From Bacillus sp. S/N-304-OC-R1 (GTDB lineage: Bacteria; Bacillota; Bacilli; Bacillales; Cytobacillaceae), in assembly GCF_019749375.1 (NCBI RefSeq), contig NZ_JACWFE010000002.1, positions 1-47,865 of the forward strand: 47,865 nt of DNA. The letters run 5' to 3'. Position numbers and translations under genes: made by a program. Of the stretch, positions 17,372-25,634 are shown piece by piece. The notes under the pieces are model-generated. The model saw only the letters and a program-made list of their open reading frames with translations, had not been told where the DNA came from and did no database searches. Every line of letters starts with the position of its first letter. The first letter of the stretch is position 1.

Positions 17372-17555
17372 TGGATTGGAGCGGAAGGCACTTGACTCCT
17401 CCAAAATACATCCGTATTTTGTCGTGCGGTGTTAATCCAAGGATGTTAATCAATATCCTGCGGGAAATAGAGGAAAGTCGAGACCCCGCAGACGGAACAG
17501 CGAGAAGGCTCGACTTCCTCCCCGCGATCGTTGCGTGCCTGAAGCGGAAAGGAAC
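17372..17555 (+). repeat. Bacillaceae-type dispersed structured repeat, interrupted
   Basis: The blocks TGGATTGGAGCGGAAGGCAC, a GACTCC block, CCTGCGGG, GAGACCCCGCAG, GGCTCGACTTCCTCCCCGCG and GTGCCTGAAGCGGAAAGGAA match in order a GC-rich repeat I recall as common in Bacillaceae intergenic regions. Complementary arms (CGGAAGGCAC/GTGCCT, CCTGCGGG/CCCCGCAG, GTCGAG/CTCGAC) imply a folded RNA or DNA. About 57 extra bases (about 17398-17455), including AAAATAC-ATCC-GTATTTT, interrupt it between GACTCC and CCTGCGGG. Copy number must be checked genome-wide. Confidence 0.65.
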
Positions 17556-17648
17556 GGTTCACTATTTAGTGTTAAAACAACAAAGTTTACGAAAACAGCC
17601 TTTTATATTGTCAGGTTGGATGTCCTAACATTTAAGAACTGCTAATGA

Positions 17649-17673
17649 ATTAAATATTTAAGAAATAATGATT
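17649..17673 (+). promoter_or_regulatory. 25-nt element B upstream of permease operon
   Basis: It matches the element at 12431-12455 at 23 of 25 positions, and a further partial copy (ATGATTAAAT) runs on to 17680. It lies about 140 nt before the first permease gene. Confidence 0.6.
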
Positions 17674-17810
17674 AAATTTTTAAAAGATGTAGGTAAGGAT
17701 GTTGTTAAAATAATTATTAATATTCGGAAAATTATATCAATAGGAGGTTAAGTCAAATTGTGTTTTCAAAAGTTTAATAGATAAAATTTTATTATAAAGG
17801 TGGTGTAGTG

Positions 17811-18746
17811 ATGTTTTTTTATATTGTTCGAAGGTTATTGCTTCTAATCCCTGTGTTGTTCTTAGTTTCGATTTTAATATTTGGGATGTCCCATTTAAGC
17901 CCAACAGATCCTGCTTTAGTAATGGTTGGGGGCAAACAGACGACGCCTGAGGTACTGGAAAGTATACGAGAGAAATACCATTTGAACGAAGATATTGTCA
18001 CTCAGTATATGTATTGGATTAAAGATGCTATCCGGGGGGATTTAGGAGAAAGCTTTAAGATGAAACAGTCAGTTTCCAGTATGATCGCTGACCGTTTGCC
18101 ATTAACCATCCAGCTCGTACTTATGAGTGCAGCCATTACCTTTTTAATAGCAGTGCCCCTAGGGATTATTGCAGCTGTGAAAAAGAATACATGGGTGGAT
18201 TATGTATCTTCATTATTTGCTCTGAGTGGGGTTTCATCTCCTGTATTTTTCACAGGGGTTTTACTAGTACTTTTATTTTCTTATAAACTTGATATTTTAC
18301 CAGCGTTTGGGACAGGGGATAACGTGATTGAGAACTTTAAATATTTATTCCTGCCTGCCCTTGCTCTCGGAGTGAATATGATTGCTCTTAGCTCACGGAT
18401 TACGAGGAGCGGAATGATTGAGGTATTGAACACAAATTATATTCAAACAGCTATTGCAAAAGGAATGCCGAAAAGCGTCATTATCATTAAGCACGGGTTG
18501 AAAAATGCACTCATTCCATTACTGACGGTAACAGGACTGCAGCTTGGCTTTTTAGTTGTAGGGACCGTTTTAGTCGAGTATACATTTGGGCTTGGTGGAA
18601 TAGGGAGTTTAATTATTAATGGGGTTCAAACAAGCGATTATCCAGTTGTTCAGGGGACAGCCCTATTTATGGTTACGATTTTCCTTTTAATTAACCTTTT
18701 AGTAGATGTATTATACGCAGTTATTGATCCTAGAATTCGATATTAA
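17811..18746 (+). CDS. Opp/Dpp-type ABC permease, B subunit
   Basis: A 311-residue membrane permease. ATG 17811 is taken in preference to the adjacent GTG at 17808, because AAGGTGG then has a 7-nt spacing. It has the OppB/DppB N-terminal signature (RRLLLLIPVLFLVSILIFGM, then LSPTDPA) and six helices. The cytoplasmic coupling segment is IQTAIAKGMPKSVIIIKHGLKNALIP. It is the first gene of the five-gene transport operon. No binding protein is encoded in this operon; the lipoprotein at 12532 is the likely partner. Confidence 0.92.
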   Translation: MFFYIVRRLLLLIPVLFLVSILIFGMSHLSPTDPALVMVGGKQTTPEVLESIREKYHLNEDIVTQYMYWIKDAIRGDLGESFKMKQSVSSMIADRLPLTIQLVLMSAAITFLIAVPLGIIAAVKKNTWVDYVSSLFALSGVSSPVFFTGVLLVLLFSYKLDILPAFGTGDNVIENFKYLFLPALALGVNMIALSSRITRSGMIEVLNTNYIQTAIAKGMPKSVIIIKHGLKNALIPLLTVTGLQLGFLVVGTVLVEYTFGLGGIGSLIINGVQTSDYPVVQGTALFMVTIFLLINLLVDVLYAVIDPRIRY

Positions 18747-18766
18747 TATTTTCGGAGGTGATTGCA

Positions 18767-19651
18767 TTGGCGCAGATAGAACCATCTCAATCCATAGCCA
18801 TAGCAGCAAAGCACAAAAGGCCTTTTTTTCGATCCTCTTTCTTTAAGAATTATTTAGCAGTTGCAGCAGGGGTTGTGATTATCATGATTGTCCTGCTTTC
18901 GATTTTTGCTCCAATTGTTGCTCCGTATGGTCCAAATGATCAAGATTTATCCTTGTCTTTGCAGCCTGCATCAGGGGAGCACCTATTTGGTACTGATAAG
19001 CAGGGAAGGGATATTTTTAGCCGGGTAATCTTCGGCGCTAGAACTACTCTTCTTGGTGCTGTGTTTGTTGTTGGGATTGCGACAGTTATTGGTGTTCCTT
19101 TAGGGTTGATTGCCGGGTATTACGGCGGCCGAATTGATAGTCTAATAACGAGAGCATTTGATGTTATATTGGCTTTTCCTGCATTGCTTCTTGCATTCAT
19201 TATCGTTGCGGTATTTGGAAGAGGCTTAGAAAATGCTGTTATCGCGCTGGGGATTGTTTACATTCCTATGATTGCGAGAGTGGTAAGATCCGTTACCCTC
19301 GTACAAAAGGAACAAACTTATGTGGAGGCAGCACGTAATTTAGGTTTCTCGAACCTTCGTATAATTTTTATTCATATATTACCAAATTGTATTTCGCCTA
19401 TAGTCGTACAGTGCACTATTGATTTAGCCTATGCCATTCTGGATTTAGCTGCGATGAGCTTTCTTGGATTAGGTGTTCAGCCTCCGACAGCTGACTGGGG
19501 TGCAATGCTAGAGGAAGGCAGACAGTATCTTCTCATTTCTCCAAACACTGCTTTGGCATCAGGTTTTGCCATTATGATAACGGTTATTGCCTTTAATCTA
19601 TTTGGCGATGGTCTACAACAGCATTTTGATCCAAAGCAGAGAAAGGTGTAA
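18767..19651 (+). CDS. Opp/Dpp-type ABC permease, C subunit
   Basis: A 294-residue membrane permease. TTG 18767 is the likely start: a perfect GGAGGTGAT ribosome site is at 18754-18762, overlapping the alternative GTG at 18758. The DppC/OppC hallmarks are the first helix and then FAPIVAPYGPNDQDLSLSL, the segment HLFGTDKQGRDIFSRVIFGAR, and the EAA loop YVEAARNLGFSNLRIIFIHILPN. It heterodimerises with the preceding permease. Confidence 0.92.
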   Translation: MAQIEPSQSIAIAAKHKRPFFRSSFFKNYLAVAAGVVIIMIVLLSIFAPIVAPYGPNDQDLSLSLQPASGEHLFGTDKQGRDIFSRVIFGARTTLLGAVFVVGIATVIGVPLGLIAGYYGGRIDSLITRAFDVILAFPALLLAFIIVAVFGRGLENAVIALGIVYIPMIARVVRSVTLVQKEQTYVEAARNLGFSNLRIIFIHILPNCISPIVVQCTIDLAYAILDLAAMSFLGLGVQPPTADWGAMLEEGRQYLLISPNTALASGFAIMITVIAFNLFGDGLQQHFDPKQRKV

Positions 19652-19698
19652 TTAACCTTTTCATTCGGAACAGCTTATTGATGATTGGAGGAATAAGA

Positions 19699-20691
19699 AT
19701 GACGAAGCTTATCGAGGTTAAGAATTTATCAACAAAATTTAAAACGGAGAGAGGTCTAGCCCATGCGGTTCGATTTGTTAATTTTTCGATTGAACGAGGC
19801 GAAACTATGGGACTTGTCGGAGAGAGCGGCAGCGGGAAAAGTGTAACGGCAAAGTCCATAATGAAACTAATTGATTTTAGCAGAGCTTCTATTACGGGCG
19901 AAATCCAGTTAGATGGCATTGATATACTATCGAAAAAAGAAAAAGAAATGCAGCATATCAGAGGGAATATTGTTTCGATGATTTTTCAGGATCCTATGAC
20001 CTCGTTGAATCCATTGTTGACTGTTGGAGAACAAATTGCAGAAGTATTTCGTTATCATAAAAAATTAAATAAAAAGCAGGCAAAAGAAGAATCGATTAAA
20101 TTGCTATCGCTTGTCGGTATTCCCTCGCCAGAAAATCGATATAGCCAATATCCTCATGAATTTAGCGGAGGGATGCTGCAAAGATTAATGATCGCAATTG
20201 CCTTGGCGTGTAAGCCCAAGCTTTTGATCGCTGATGAGCCTACGACAGCATTGGACGTAACCATTCAAGCCCAAATTCTTCGGATCATTAAACAATTGCA
20301 ACGGGAATTTAATATGGGCGTATTAATGATTACTCATGATCTTGGGGTAGTAGCTGAAGTGTGTGATAAAGTATCTGTCATGTATGCGGGAGAAATTATT
20401 GAAAGCGGTGATGTAAATACGATATTTGAGTCATCGATGCATCCATATACACTTGGCCTCATTGCCTCAATTCCAAAATTAGGGGGAAGATCGAAAACGT
20501 TACAGCCAATCGAAGGAAGCCCGCCTGATTTACATTTGGAGCTTAAGGGCTGTGCTTTTGCGCCGCGTTGTCAGTATAAAACGGATGTATGTGAAAGGGA
20601 GGCACCATCCTTGCGCTCTATGAAAGATGGGCATTTAGTTTCTTGTCATCATGCCGAGAACCTAATTTCGGAAAGAGGTGCAGTCGTATGA
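19699..20691 (+). CDS. Opp/Dpp-type ABC ATPase, D subunit
   Basis: A 330-residue ATPase. ATG 19699 has TGGAGGAA upstream; the track-long start at 19678 lacks a site. Walker A is GESGSGKS, the signature is FSGGMLQR and Walker B is LLIADEPTTALD. The C-terminal oligopeptide extension has HPYTLGLIASIP and a cysteine cluster (GCAFAPRCQYKTDVC...SCH) that binds an iron-sulfur cluster in some relatives. It overlaps the next gene as ATGA, indicating translational coupling. Confidence 0.93.
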   Translation: MTKLIEVKNLSTKFKTERGLAHAVRFVNFSIERGETMGLVGESGSGKSVTAKSIMKLIDFSRASITGEIQLDGIDILSKKEKEMQHIRGNIVSMIFQDPMTSLNPLLTVGEQIAEVFRYHKKLNKKQAKEESIKLLSLVGIPSPENRYSQYPHEFSGGMLQRLMIAIALACKPKLLIADEPTTALDVTIQAQILRIIKQLQREFNMGVLMITHDLGVVAEVCDKVSVMYAGEIIESGDVNTIFESSMHPYTLGLIASIPKLGGRSKTLQPIEGSPPDLHLELKGCAFAPRCQYKTDVCEREAPSLRSMKDGHLVSCHHAENLISERGAVV

Positions 20692-21659
20692 CGGAGACGC
20701 TTTTAAAGGTTGAAAATGTGAAAAAGTATTTTCCTACGGGGAAGCGGAATTTTCTCGGTAAGCATACGCAAATTTTAAAGGCTGTTGATGATGTTTCGTT
20801 TACCATTCAAAAGGGTGAAATCTTTGGTCTTGTTGGGGAAAGTGGATGTGGAAAGTCGACATTAGGACGCTGTATTACAAGAATCGTTGAGCCAAGTGAA
20901 GGGAAAGTCATATACGATAATGAGGACATTACTTCTGCAGATTCTAAAAGGTTAAAGTTATTGCGCCGGCAAATGCAAATGGTTTTTCAAAATCCGCATT
21001 CATCATTAAATCCTCGCAGGACTATTAGACAAACCTTTATGGAAGTGCTAAAGGTTCATCAGCTTGCAAGTGGTAAAGAACAGAAGCGGATGGAGGAGAT
21101 TTTAGAGAAGGTTGGTTTACCCGTAGATGCTTTGGACCGTCATCCCCATGAATTTAGCGGCGGGCAGCTGCAAAGGATTGTTATTGCACGTGCTCTGCTT
21201 GTAGAACCTGAATTTATTATGGCAGATGAACCAGTTTCGGCTCTTGATGTATCCATTCAAGCTCAAATCCTAAATTTATTGGTACAGCTAAAGGATGAAT
21301 TAAATTTAACAATTCTCTTTGTTGCTCATGATCTTAGCGTCGTTGAACATATAAGTGACCGGGTTGGAGTTATGTACCTTGGGCAAATAGTGGAAATGGC
21401 GGAAGTAGAGGAATTATATCAAAATACCTTGCATCCTTATACAAAAGCCTTGATGGCTGCAATCCCTATTCCCGACCCTAAGGCAAAAAAGGAAGATTTA
21501 ATCCTTGAGGGTGACTTGCCGAGCCCAATTGATTTACCAGCTGGCTGCCGCTTTGCGAGCCGGTGCAGTGAGTGTATGGACATTTGTAAGAATGAAAGTC
21601 CCGCTTTAAGAGAGGTAAAACCAGGACATTTAGTTGCCTGCCATTTATATAACGAATAG
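20688..21659 (+). CDS. Opp/Dpp-type ABC ATPase, F subunit
   Basis: A 323-residue ATPase, partner of the preceding one. ATG 20688 overlaps the previous stop (ATGA) and has AAAGAGGTG 7 nt upstream. Walker A GESGCGKST, signature FSGGQLQR and Walker B IMADEPVSALD are intact, so both ATP sites should work. The C-terminal part has HPYTKALMAAIP and a Cys cluster (GCRFASRCSECMDIC). It completes the permease complex. Confidence 0.93.
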   Translation: MTETLLKVENVKKYFPTGKRNFLGKHTQILKAVDDVSFTIQKGEIFGLVGESGCGKSTLGRCITRIVEPSEGKVIYDNEDITSADSKRLKLLRRQMQMVFQNPHSSLNPRRTIRQTFMEVLKVHQLASGKEQKRMEEILEKVGLPVDALDRHPHEFSGGQLQRIVIARALLVEPEFIMADEPVSALDVSIQAQILNLLVQLKDELNLTILFVAHDLSVVEHISDRVGVMYLGQIVEMAEVEELYQNTLHPYTKALMAAIPIPDPKAKKEDLILEGDLPSPIDLPAGCRFASRCSECMDICKNESPALREVKPGHLVACHLYNE

Positions 21660-21672
21660 GAGGGTATTTTAA

Positions 21673-22761
21673 ATGTATAAAGTAATACCGATGACAAGAC
21701 TGGGTCTTGCAACATATCAGGGAAAGCTTTCAAACGTTTATAAGCAGATTAATAGAATGCTATATAAGGGTGAAGAAGTATACCGCGTTCAGAAAAAGGC
21801 AAAGTGTGCAACAGAGCAATTTCCAGAAGGACATTTTATTTATCCCGGCAGCTTTATTGTAAAAGGAGAAGCTGTGTTAGAGGGGGTAAAATCAGATACC
21901 TTAAAGGATGGGATGGTACATGAAGCTGAGCGTCTTTTACTAAAATCTAAAATTGCTTTTTTAGATGGAATGAACTGCGCTCCGTTTTGTTCAGAGCCGT
22001 TTATTCAATTTTTTAATGCTTATGGACTTAAGGTTGATATTATTTCTGATCAGGATGTGAGGTCTGGAATTTTAAAAGATTATGAAATTCTAATTGTTCC
22101 GGGAGGACCAGATGCGGGGGAGTCGTATTATGAGGGATTAGGGGAACTCGGCTTTAATGAAATCAAGTCCTTTGTTGAAGATGGCGGCTTATATCTTGGT
22201 TCGTGTGCAGGGAGTTATTTTCCGCTTTCTGCGATGAAGGATACACTAGCCCACGATGTATGGCTCAATATGCTGCCGGTTACAGATTTGAGCGGGTTGG
22301 ATTACTGGCGAACAGGGACTGGTTTTGTACGCGTTGAGATTGAAGATCCTGGACATCCTGTAACCTTCGGATTAGCAATGGGGAGTCCTAGTACGGTTGA
22401 TATGATTTATTGGGAAGGTCCAGCATTTGAAATCCTGCATTTAGAAAATATCCAAGTTATAGCACGATATAAGGATTTTATTGCATCAGGAAAAGAACTG
22501 CCATCCTGGAGCTTGGAAAATAATCCAATCGCAATTGAAGCGATGAAGTGGTCGAACCCACTTACGAAAGAAAGATTTAAGAAACATTTAGAAGGTTCCC
22601 CTGCTATTATTGAAGGCACTTATGGAAAGGGACATATGGTTCTCATATCTCCGCATGCCGAATTTGGAGACTGCGGAACAGAGCATGCAATGGCAGACAA
22701 CACACACTATCAACTATTAATGAACAGCCTATATTACTTATCGGGGATAAAAGGTGAATAG
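21673..22761 (+). CDS. Class I glutamine-amidotransferase-like (BPL_N-type) protein
   Basis: A 362-residue cytoplasmic protein. Residues about 90-360 resemble the BPL_N / class I glutamine amidotransferase-like fold: LIVPGGPDAGESYY is followed by GGLYLGSCAGSYF with a nucleophile-elbow Cys178. A late His-containing segment (VLISPHAEFGDCG) could supply the catalytic His. Residues 1-85 are an extra domain I do not recognise. AGGAGG precedes the ATG, 13 nt after the ATPase stop. Being in one operon with a peptide transporter and an acetamidase, it may hydrolyse an imported amide or peptide, but this is inference; BPL_N proteins are poorly characterised. Confidence 0.7.
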   Translation: MYKVIPMTRLGLATYQGKLSNVYKQINRMLYKGEEVYRVQKKAKCATEQFPEGHFIYPGSFIVKGEAVLEGVKSDTLKDGMVHEAERLLLKSKIAFLDGMNCAPFCSEPFIQFFNAYGLKVDIISDQDVRSGILKDYEILIVPGGPDAGESYYEGLGELGFNEIKSFVEDGGLYLGSCAGSYFPLSAMKDTLAHDVWLNMLPVTDLSGLDYWRTGTGFVRVEIEDPGHPVTFGLAMGSPSTVDMIYWEGPAFEILHLENIQVIARYKDFIASGKELPSWSLENNPIAIEAMKWSNPLTKERFKKHLEGSPAIIEGTYGKGHMVLISPHAEFGDCGTEHAMADNTHYQLLMNSLYYLSGIKGE

Positions 22762-22780
22762 GGAAAGAGCAGCGAATTAT

Positions 22781-22809
22781 TGGGACATTGGGACGTGTTT
22801 CTTGTCCCA
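22781..22809. repeat. REP-like GGGAC palindrome, copy 4
   Basis: TGGGACA, then TGGGAC, then CTTGTCCCA forms the family's doubled 5' arm, 20 nt after a stop codon. Confidence 0.6.
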
Positions 22810-22826
22810 TAAATTTTAAGGTGATG

Positions 22827-22858
22827 GTGGAATAAGGGGCACTTCCCCTATGTTCCAC
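22827..22858. repeat. REP-like palindrome, variant copy 5
   Basis: GTGGAA and TTCCAC arms enclose GGGGCACTTCCCC. It is a compensated variant of the same architecture, lying head to tail with copy 4. Confidence 0.5.
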
Positions 22859-22892
22859 TCCATTTATCGATTTAGGGGGAGGAATTTTTATA

Positions 22893-23792
22893 ATGGTAGT
22901 GTTAAGTCGAGAAAAAGGGATTATTTATGATTTTAACAAAAATCACAAACCAGTTATGTCGGTGCCTTCAGGTACTACACTGGAAATTGAGACATACGAT
23001 TGTTTTAAGGATCAGATCGAATCTAGTGAGACAGCTGTTACAGAAATTGACTGGAATCAGATTAACCCAGCGACAGGGCCTATCTTCGTAGAGGGAGCGA
23101 TGCCTGGTGATGTGTTAAAAGTAAAAATTGAAAAGCTAGAGGTTGGGAATCAAGGGGTTATGGTAGTTGGACCAAATTTGGGTGTAATGGGGCATCGAAT
23201 TGGCAAGATGGAGTCCAAAATAATCCCTATACGAGATGGAAAGGCTATATTTAACGAGATTGAGATTCCAATGAACACGATGATTGGGGTCATTGGGGTT
23301 GCGCCAGAGGGAGACGGTGTCAATTGTGGTACTCCAGGGCCACACGGCGGCAACATGGATAACAAGATGATTACAGAGGGTGCTACACTATACTTCCCCG
23401 TCTTTGTAGAAGGGGCTTTATTTGGATTAGGTGATTTCCACGCTGCCATGGGAGATGGAGAAATTAGTGTATCTGGTATTGAGGTTCCTGGTAAGGCTAC
23501 AGTCACTTTGGAGGTTCAAAAAGGGGTAAAGCTTCAACACCCAATGCTTGAAAATGAAGAGGTTGTCACACAAATCGTCTCCGCAGAAACACTAGACCAG
23601 GCAGTAAAACTGGCAACTGAAGAAATGGTCGATCGACTCGTAGACAAAACAGGTATGCCTATAAGTGAAGTAACTATGCTATTAAGTGCTGCTGGCCAAG
23701 CAGAAATCTGCCAAGTTGTTGATCCCCTCATCACAGCGCGATTTGTTGTACCTAAATGGCTGTTACGGCAATTGAAGGTTGATCTTATTTAA
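22893..23792 (+). CDS. Acetamidase/formamidase family protein, copy 2
   Basis: A 299-residue amidase, paralogous to the gene at 11402. GGGGGAGGAA is 9 nt before the ATG. Shared family segments are ETYDCFKDQI, NPATGPIFVEGAMPGDVLKV, GTPGPHGGNMDNKMI and ALFGLGDFHAAMGDGEIS. It lacks the Cys-rich C-terminus of copy 1, so the two may differ in substrate or metal use. It follows the transporter operon after about 130 bp containing two REP-like elements. Confidence 0.9.
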   Translation: MVVLSREKGIIYDFNKNHKPVMSVPSGTTLEIETYDCFKDQIESSETAVTEIDWNQINPATGPIFVEGAMPGDVLKVKIEKLEVGNQGVMVVGPNLGVMGHRIGKMESKIIPIRDGKAIFNEIEIPMNTMIGVIGVAPEGDGVNCGTPGPHGGNMDNKMITEGATLYFPVFVEGALFGLGDFHAAMGDGEISVSGIEVPGKATVTLEVQKGVKLQHPMLENEEVVTQIVSAETLDQAVKLATEEMVDRLVDKTGMPISEVTMLLSAAGQAEICQVVDPLITARFVVPKWLLRQLKVDLI

Positions 23793-23823
23793 TTGGGATA
23801 GGGGACGTAGTACTATGTCCCAA
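23793..23823. repeat. REP-like GGGAC palindrome, copy 6
   Basis: It starts immediately after the acetamidase stop codon, with TTGGGA...TCCCAA outer arms and an inner GGGAC...GTCCC stem. Confidence 0.6.
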
Positions 23824-24245
23824 AATCGTGTTTATTGGAGCAGAGTGAAGTAATGTTCATAAATAGTAGGGGATGTTAAGAAACGAATATGCATTCCATA
23901 AAATTTTTTACTATGTACTAAAAACCTTTATCTCTTCTGCTAGTAAGAGATTTGAAACAAATTTAACCTCTCATTGCGGGAGGTTATTTTTGTTTTAATT
24001 TGCCTACTTCCATATGGCTAGTAGCACTCTTTAAGGTCTGTTTATTTCTTGGTGACATCCACATTAACATTATTGAAGAGTAAGCCTTGTAAAGTGCTTT
24101 TTCACTAATAATATGGGAGAATTGGGAATAAAGGTCACTTTCTATTGGAAGTGGTTATTACTTAGAATGAGATAAGAAGCTATAAGGCGATGGTTGAAGT
24201 ATTTTGTGAGGACCCTGTAATTTTTTTTATCTAGGAGTGTGAATG
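23824..24245. other. Intergenic region with two hairpins
   Basis: No gene was supported. Two hairpins follow each other at 23931-23952 (ATCTCTT/AAGAGAT) and 23965-23985, the second with a T-rich tail. The rest (24000-24230) is AT-rich and shows nothing I can name. GGAGTG at 24235 serves the next gene. Confidence 0.5.
23965..23996 (+). terminator. Terminator-like hairpin
   Basis: AACCTC (23965-23970) pairs with GAGGTT (23980-23985), followed by ATTTTTGTTTT. It lies 170 nt beyond the nearest stop codon, so it may end a long 3' UTR or a small RNA. Confidence 0.55.
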
Positions 24246-24665
24246 ATGAAATTATTAAAATTTTTAATTGTGACGTTTATTTTATTAGGCGGAATTGGTT
24301 ATGGTGTTTATCACTTTGGTACAAAGATTGCATCAGAAAAGCTAGTCTCAACGATTTCCACTGAGCTTGAAAATAGTGGAGAATTAGAGAATATCAAAAA
24401 AACGATTGAAAGCGACCCCCAGCTCAAATCATTTGTAGAGGAGGCAAAAACAGCCGATAACAGCAAATTGCCATTTACAACAAAAGAAGAGGCTACAAAA
24501 GTGCTTATCAAAAAGGTCGGTATTTCAGAACTAAATGATATTCGGGTACAAGTCCAAAAAGGAACCATTTCTAAAGAAGAAATCATTCAAGAAATGGAAG
24601 GCAAACTAACAGATGAAGAAATTATGGCCTTGAAAGTTATAGCTTATAAAGAGCTTTATAAATAG
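24246..24665 (+). CDS. Small membrane-anchored protein of unknown function
   Basis: A 139-residue protein (start 24246, or the adjacent ATG 24243). One N-terminal hydrophobic helix (LLKFLIVTFILLGGIGYGVYHFG) acts as signal anchor. The rest is charged and helical, with three or four amphipathic helices rich in Glu and Lys. A family name is not recognised. It has its own ribosome site (AGGAGTG) and lies 67 nt before another small membrane-protein gene. It is probably an extracytoplasmic helical protein. Confidence 0.7.
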   Translation: MKLLKFLIVTFILLGGIGYGVYHFGTKIASEKLVSTISTELENSGELENIKKTIESDPQLKSFVEEAKTADNSKLPFTTKEEATKVLIKKVGISELNDIRVQVQKGTISKEEIIQEMEGKLTDEEIMALKVIAYKELYK

Positions 24666-24732
24666 AGAGGGACAGATAAACTGTGCCAAAAACAATCTAA
24701 AATAGGATAAAAAAACGAAAAGAGGCGTAGGG

Positions 24733-25017
24733 ATGAATAAGGGATTTACGTCTGTGGGCTGCTTTTTCATTGGTATTGCAGCTTTTTTGTACGCGTCTAA
24801 GCATATGACAGCTGCCATTATGTCTTCCTATATAAATACACCGCAGGTTACCTATTTTAAAGGGGCCCATAAATTAATTGGATTTGGAATGACATTCTGG
24901 ATAGCGGCTTCCTTTTTGGCAGGAATAATCTTTTTTGTTGTTGGGATAGCGCCTGCTATCCAAGGACTATTTCGGGTGAAAGGGATAAAGACACCAATTG
25001 ATAAAGATTTGCATTAA
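24733..25017 (+). CDS. Small two-TM membrane protein of unknown function
   Basis: A 94-residue protein with two hydrophobic helices (GCFFIGIAAFLYASKHM and FGMTFWIAASFLAGIIFFVVGIAPAI) joined by a loop of about 30 residues. The ATG at 24733 is preceded by AGAGGCGTAGGG. The function is unknown. Its stop codon lies inside a 20-bp perfect inverted repeat (25014-25060). Confidence 0.7.
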   Translation: MNKGFTSVGCFFIGIAAFLYASKHMTAAIMSSYINTPQVTYFKGAHKLIGFGMTFWIAASFLAGIIFFVVGIAPAIQGLFRVKGIKTPIDKDLH

Positions 25018-25060
25018 CTAATTTAGCCCCCATATATATTATGGGGGCTAAATTAGTTAA
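25014..25060. terminator. 20-bp perfect inverted repeat between convergent genes
   Basis: The arms 25014-25033 and 25041-25060 are perfectly complementary around a 7-nt loop; the core is TTTAGCCCCCAT/ATGGGGGCTAAA. Neither side has a long T-tract. It overlaps the stop codon of the plus-strand gene and lies 54 nt from the end of the minus-strand gene, so it probably works as a bidirectional terminator or 3'-end stabiliser. Confidence 0.65.
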
Positions 25061-25114
25061 GATAGAGTCCATTAATTTTTTGTAAGGGAATTTTACATGG
25101 ACTATGTAACCTTT

Positions 25115-25378
25115 TTACTCAAAAGAAACTGGTGATCCTGTTGAAGTATGCTCGTTTACCCAGTTGAGAGAAAGTTGGGAGATCCCCTGCCAATCTGGTA
25201 TCTGTGATTTATGCTGTTCTACCCAGCTCATGCAATATTGCGGGTCGATCCCTTGCTCAAGGCACTGTTCTAAGAAGTCCTTTATGCTGGTTTCCGTGCA
25301 ATTCTCCCATGATCTAAATGTATGTTGAAAAATTTTCTCCATTTTATTTTGAATAGAGTGGTCGTTTGTACTAGACAT
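25115..25378 (-). CDS. Small hypothetical protein
   Basis: An 87-residue soluble protein (MSSTNDHS start) with AAGGAGG 9 nt upstream; a longer in-frame start at 25420 has no site. It is rich in Trp, Gln and acidic residues, with the repeat-like pair CMSWVEQHKSQIPDW and SLNWVNEH. There is no signal or membrane segment. The family is not recognised. It converges on the two-TM protein gene. Confidence 0.65.
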   Translation of the reverse strand: MSSTNDHSIQNKMEKIFQHTFRSWENCTETSIKDFLEQCLEQGIDPQYCMSWVEQHKSQIPDWQGISQLSLNWVNEHTSTGSPVSFE

Positions 25379-25634
25379 TGGTGGTATCCTCCTTAATGAA
25401 AAAATCGATACTGCTAACAAACAGTTTGTCCAGATGCTGTTTATTTATGTTTTTAGGTAAGATACTTAATTGTTTATTGTATGAAGGAAATTATTAAAAT
25501 TGTATCTTTAGATATATTGCCTACATATTATTTCCGCATAGAAAAAGAGCATTCAATCAAAACTAGTTTGGTCTAAAACCTACCGCTTTTGGAATACTAA
25601 TACCGCAGCTAGAAAAACAATTGGAGGTATTTTC

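Larger units (their letters stand above)
17253..17810. other. Intergenic region with dispersed repeat and regulatory element
   Basis: About 560 bp with no supported gene. It holds the terminator (17273-17317), a structured dispersed repeat (17372-17555), the 25-nt element B (17649-17673) and the ribosome site AAAGGTGG of the permease operon. An 85-codon frame at 17371-17628 is just repeat DNA. Confidence 0.65.

Noticed and set aside
17371..17628. 85-codon open frame in the intergenic region
   Set aside because: It consists of the GC-rich dispersed repeat, has no ribosome site, and its peptide looks like no protein.
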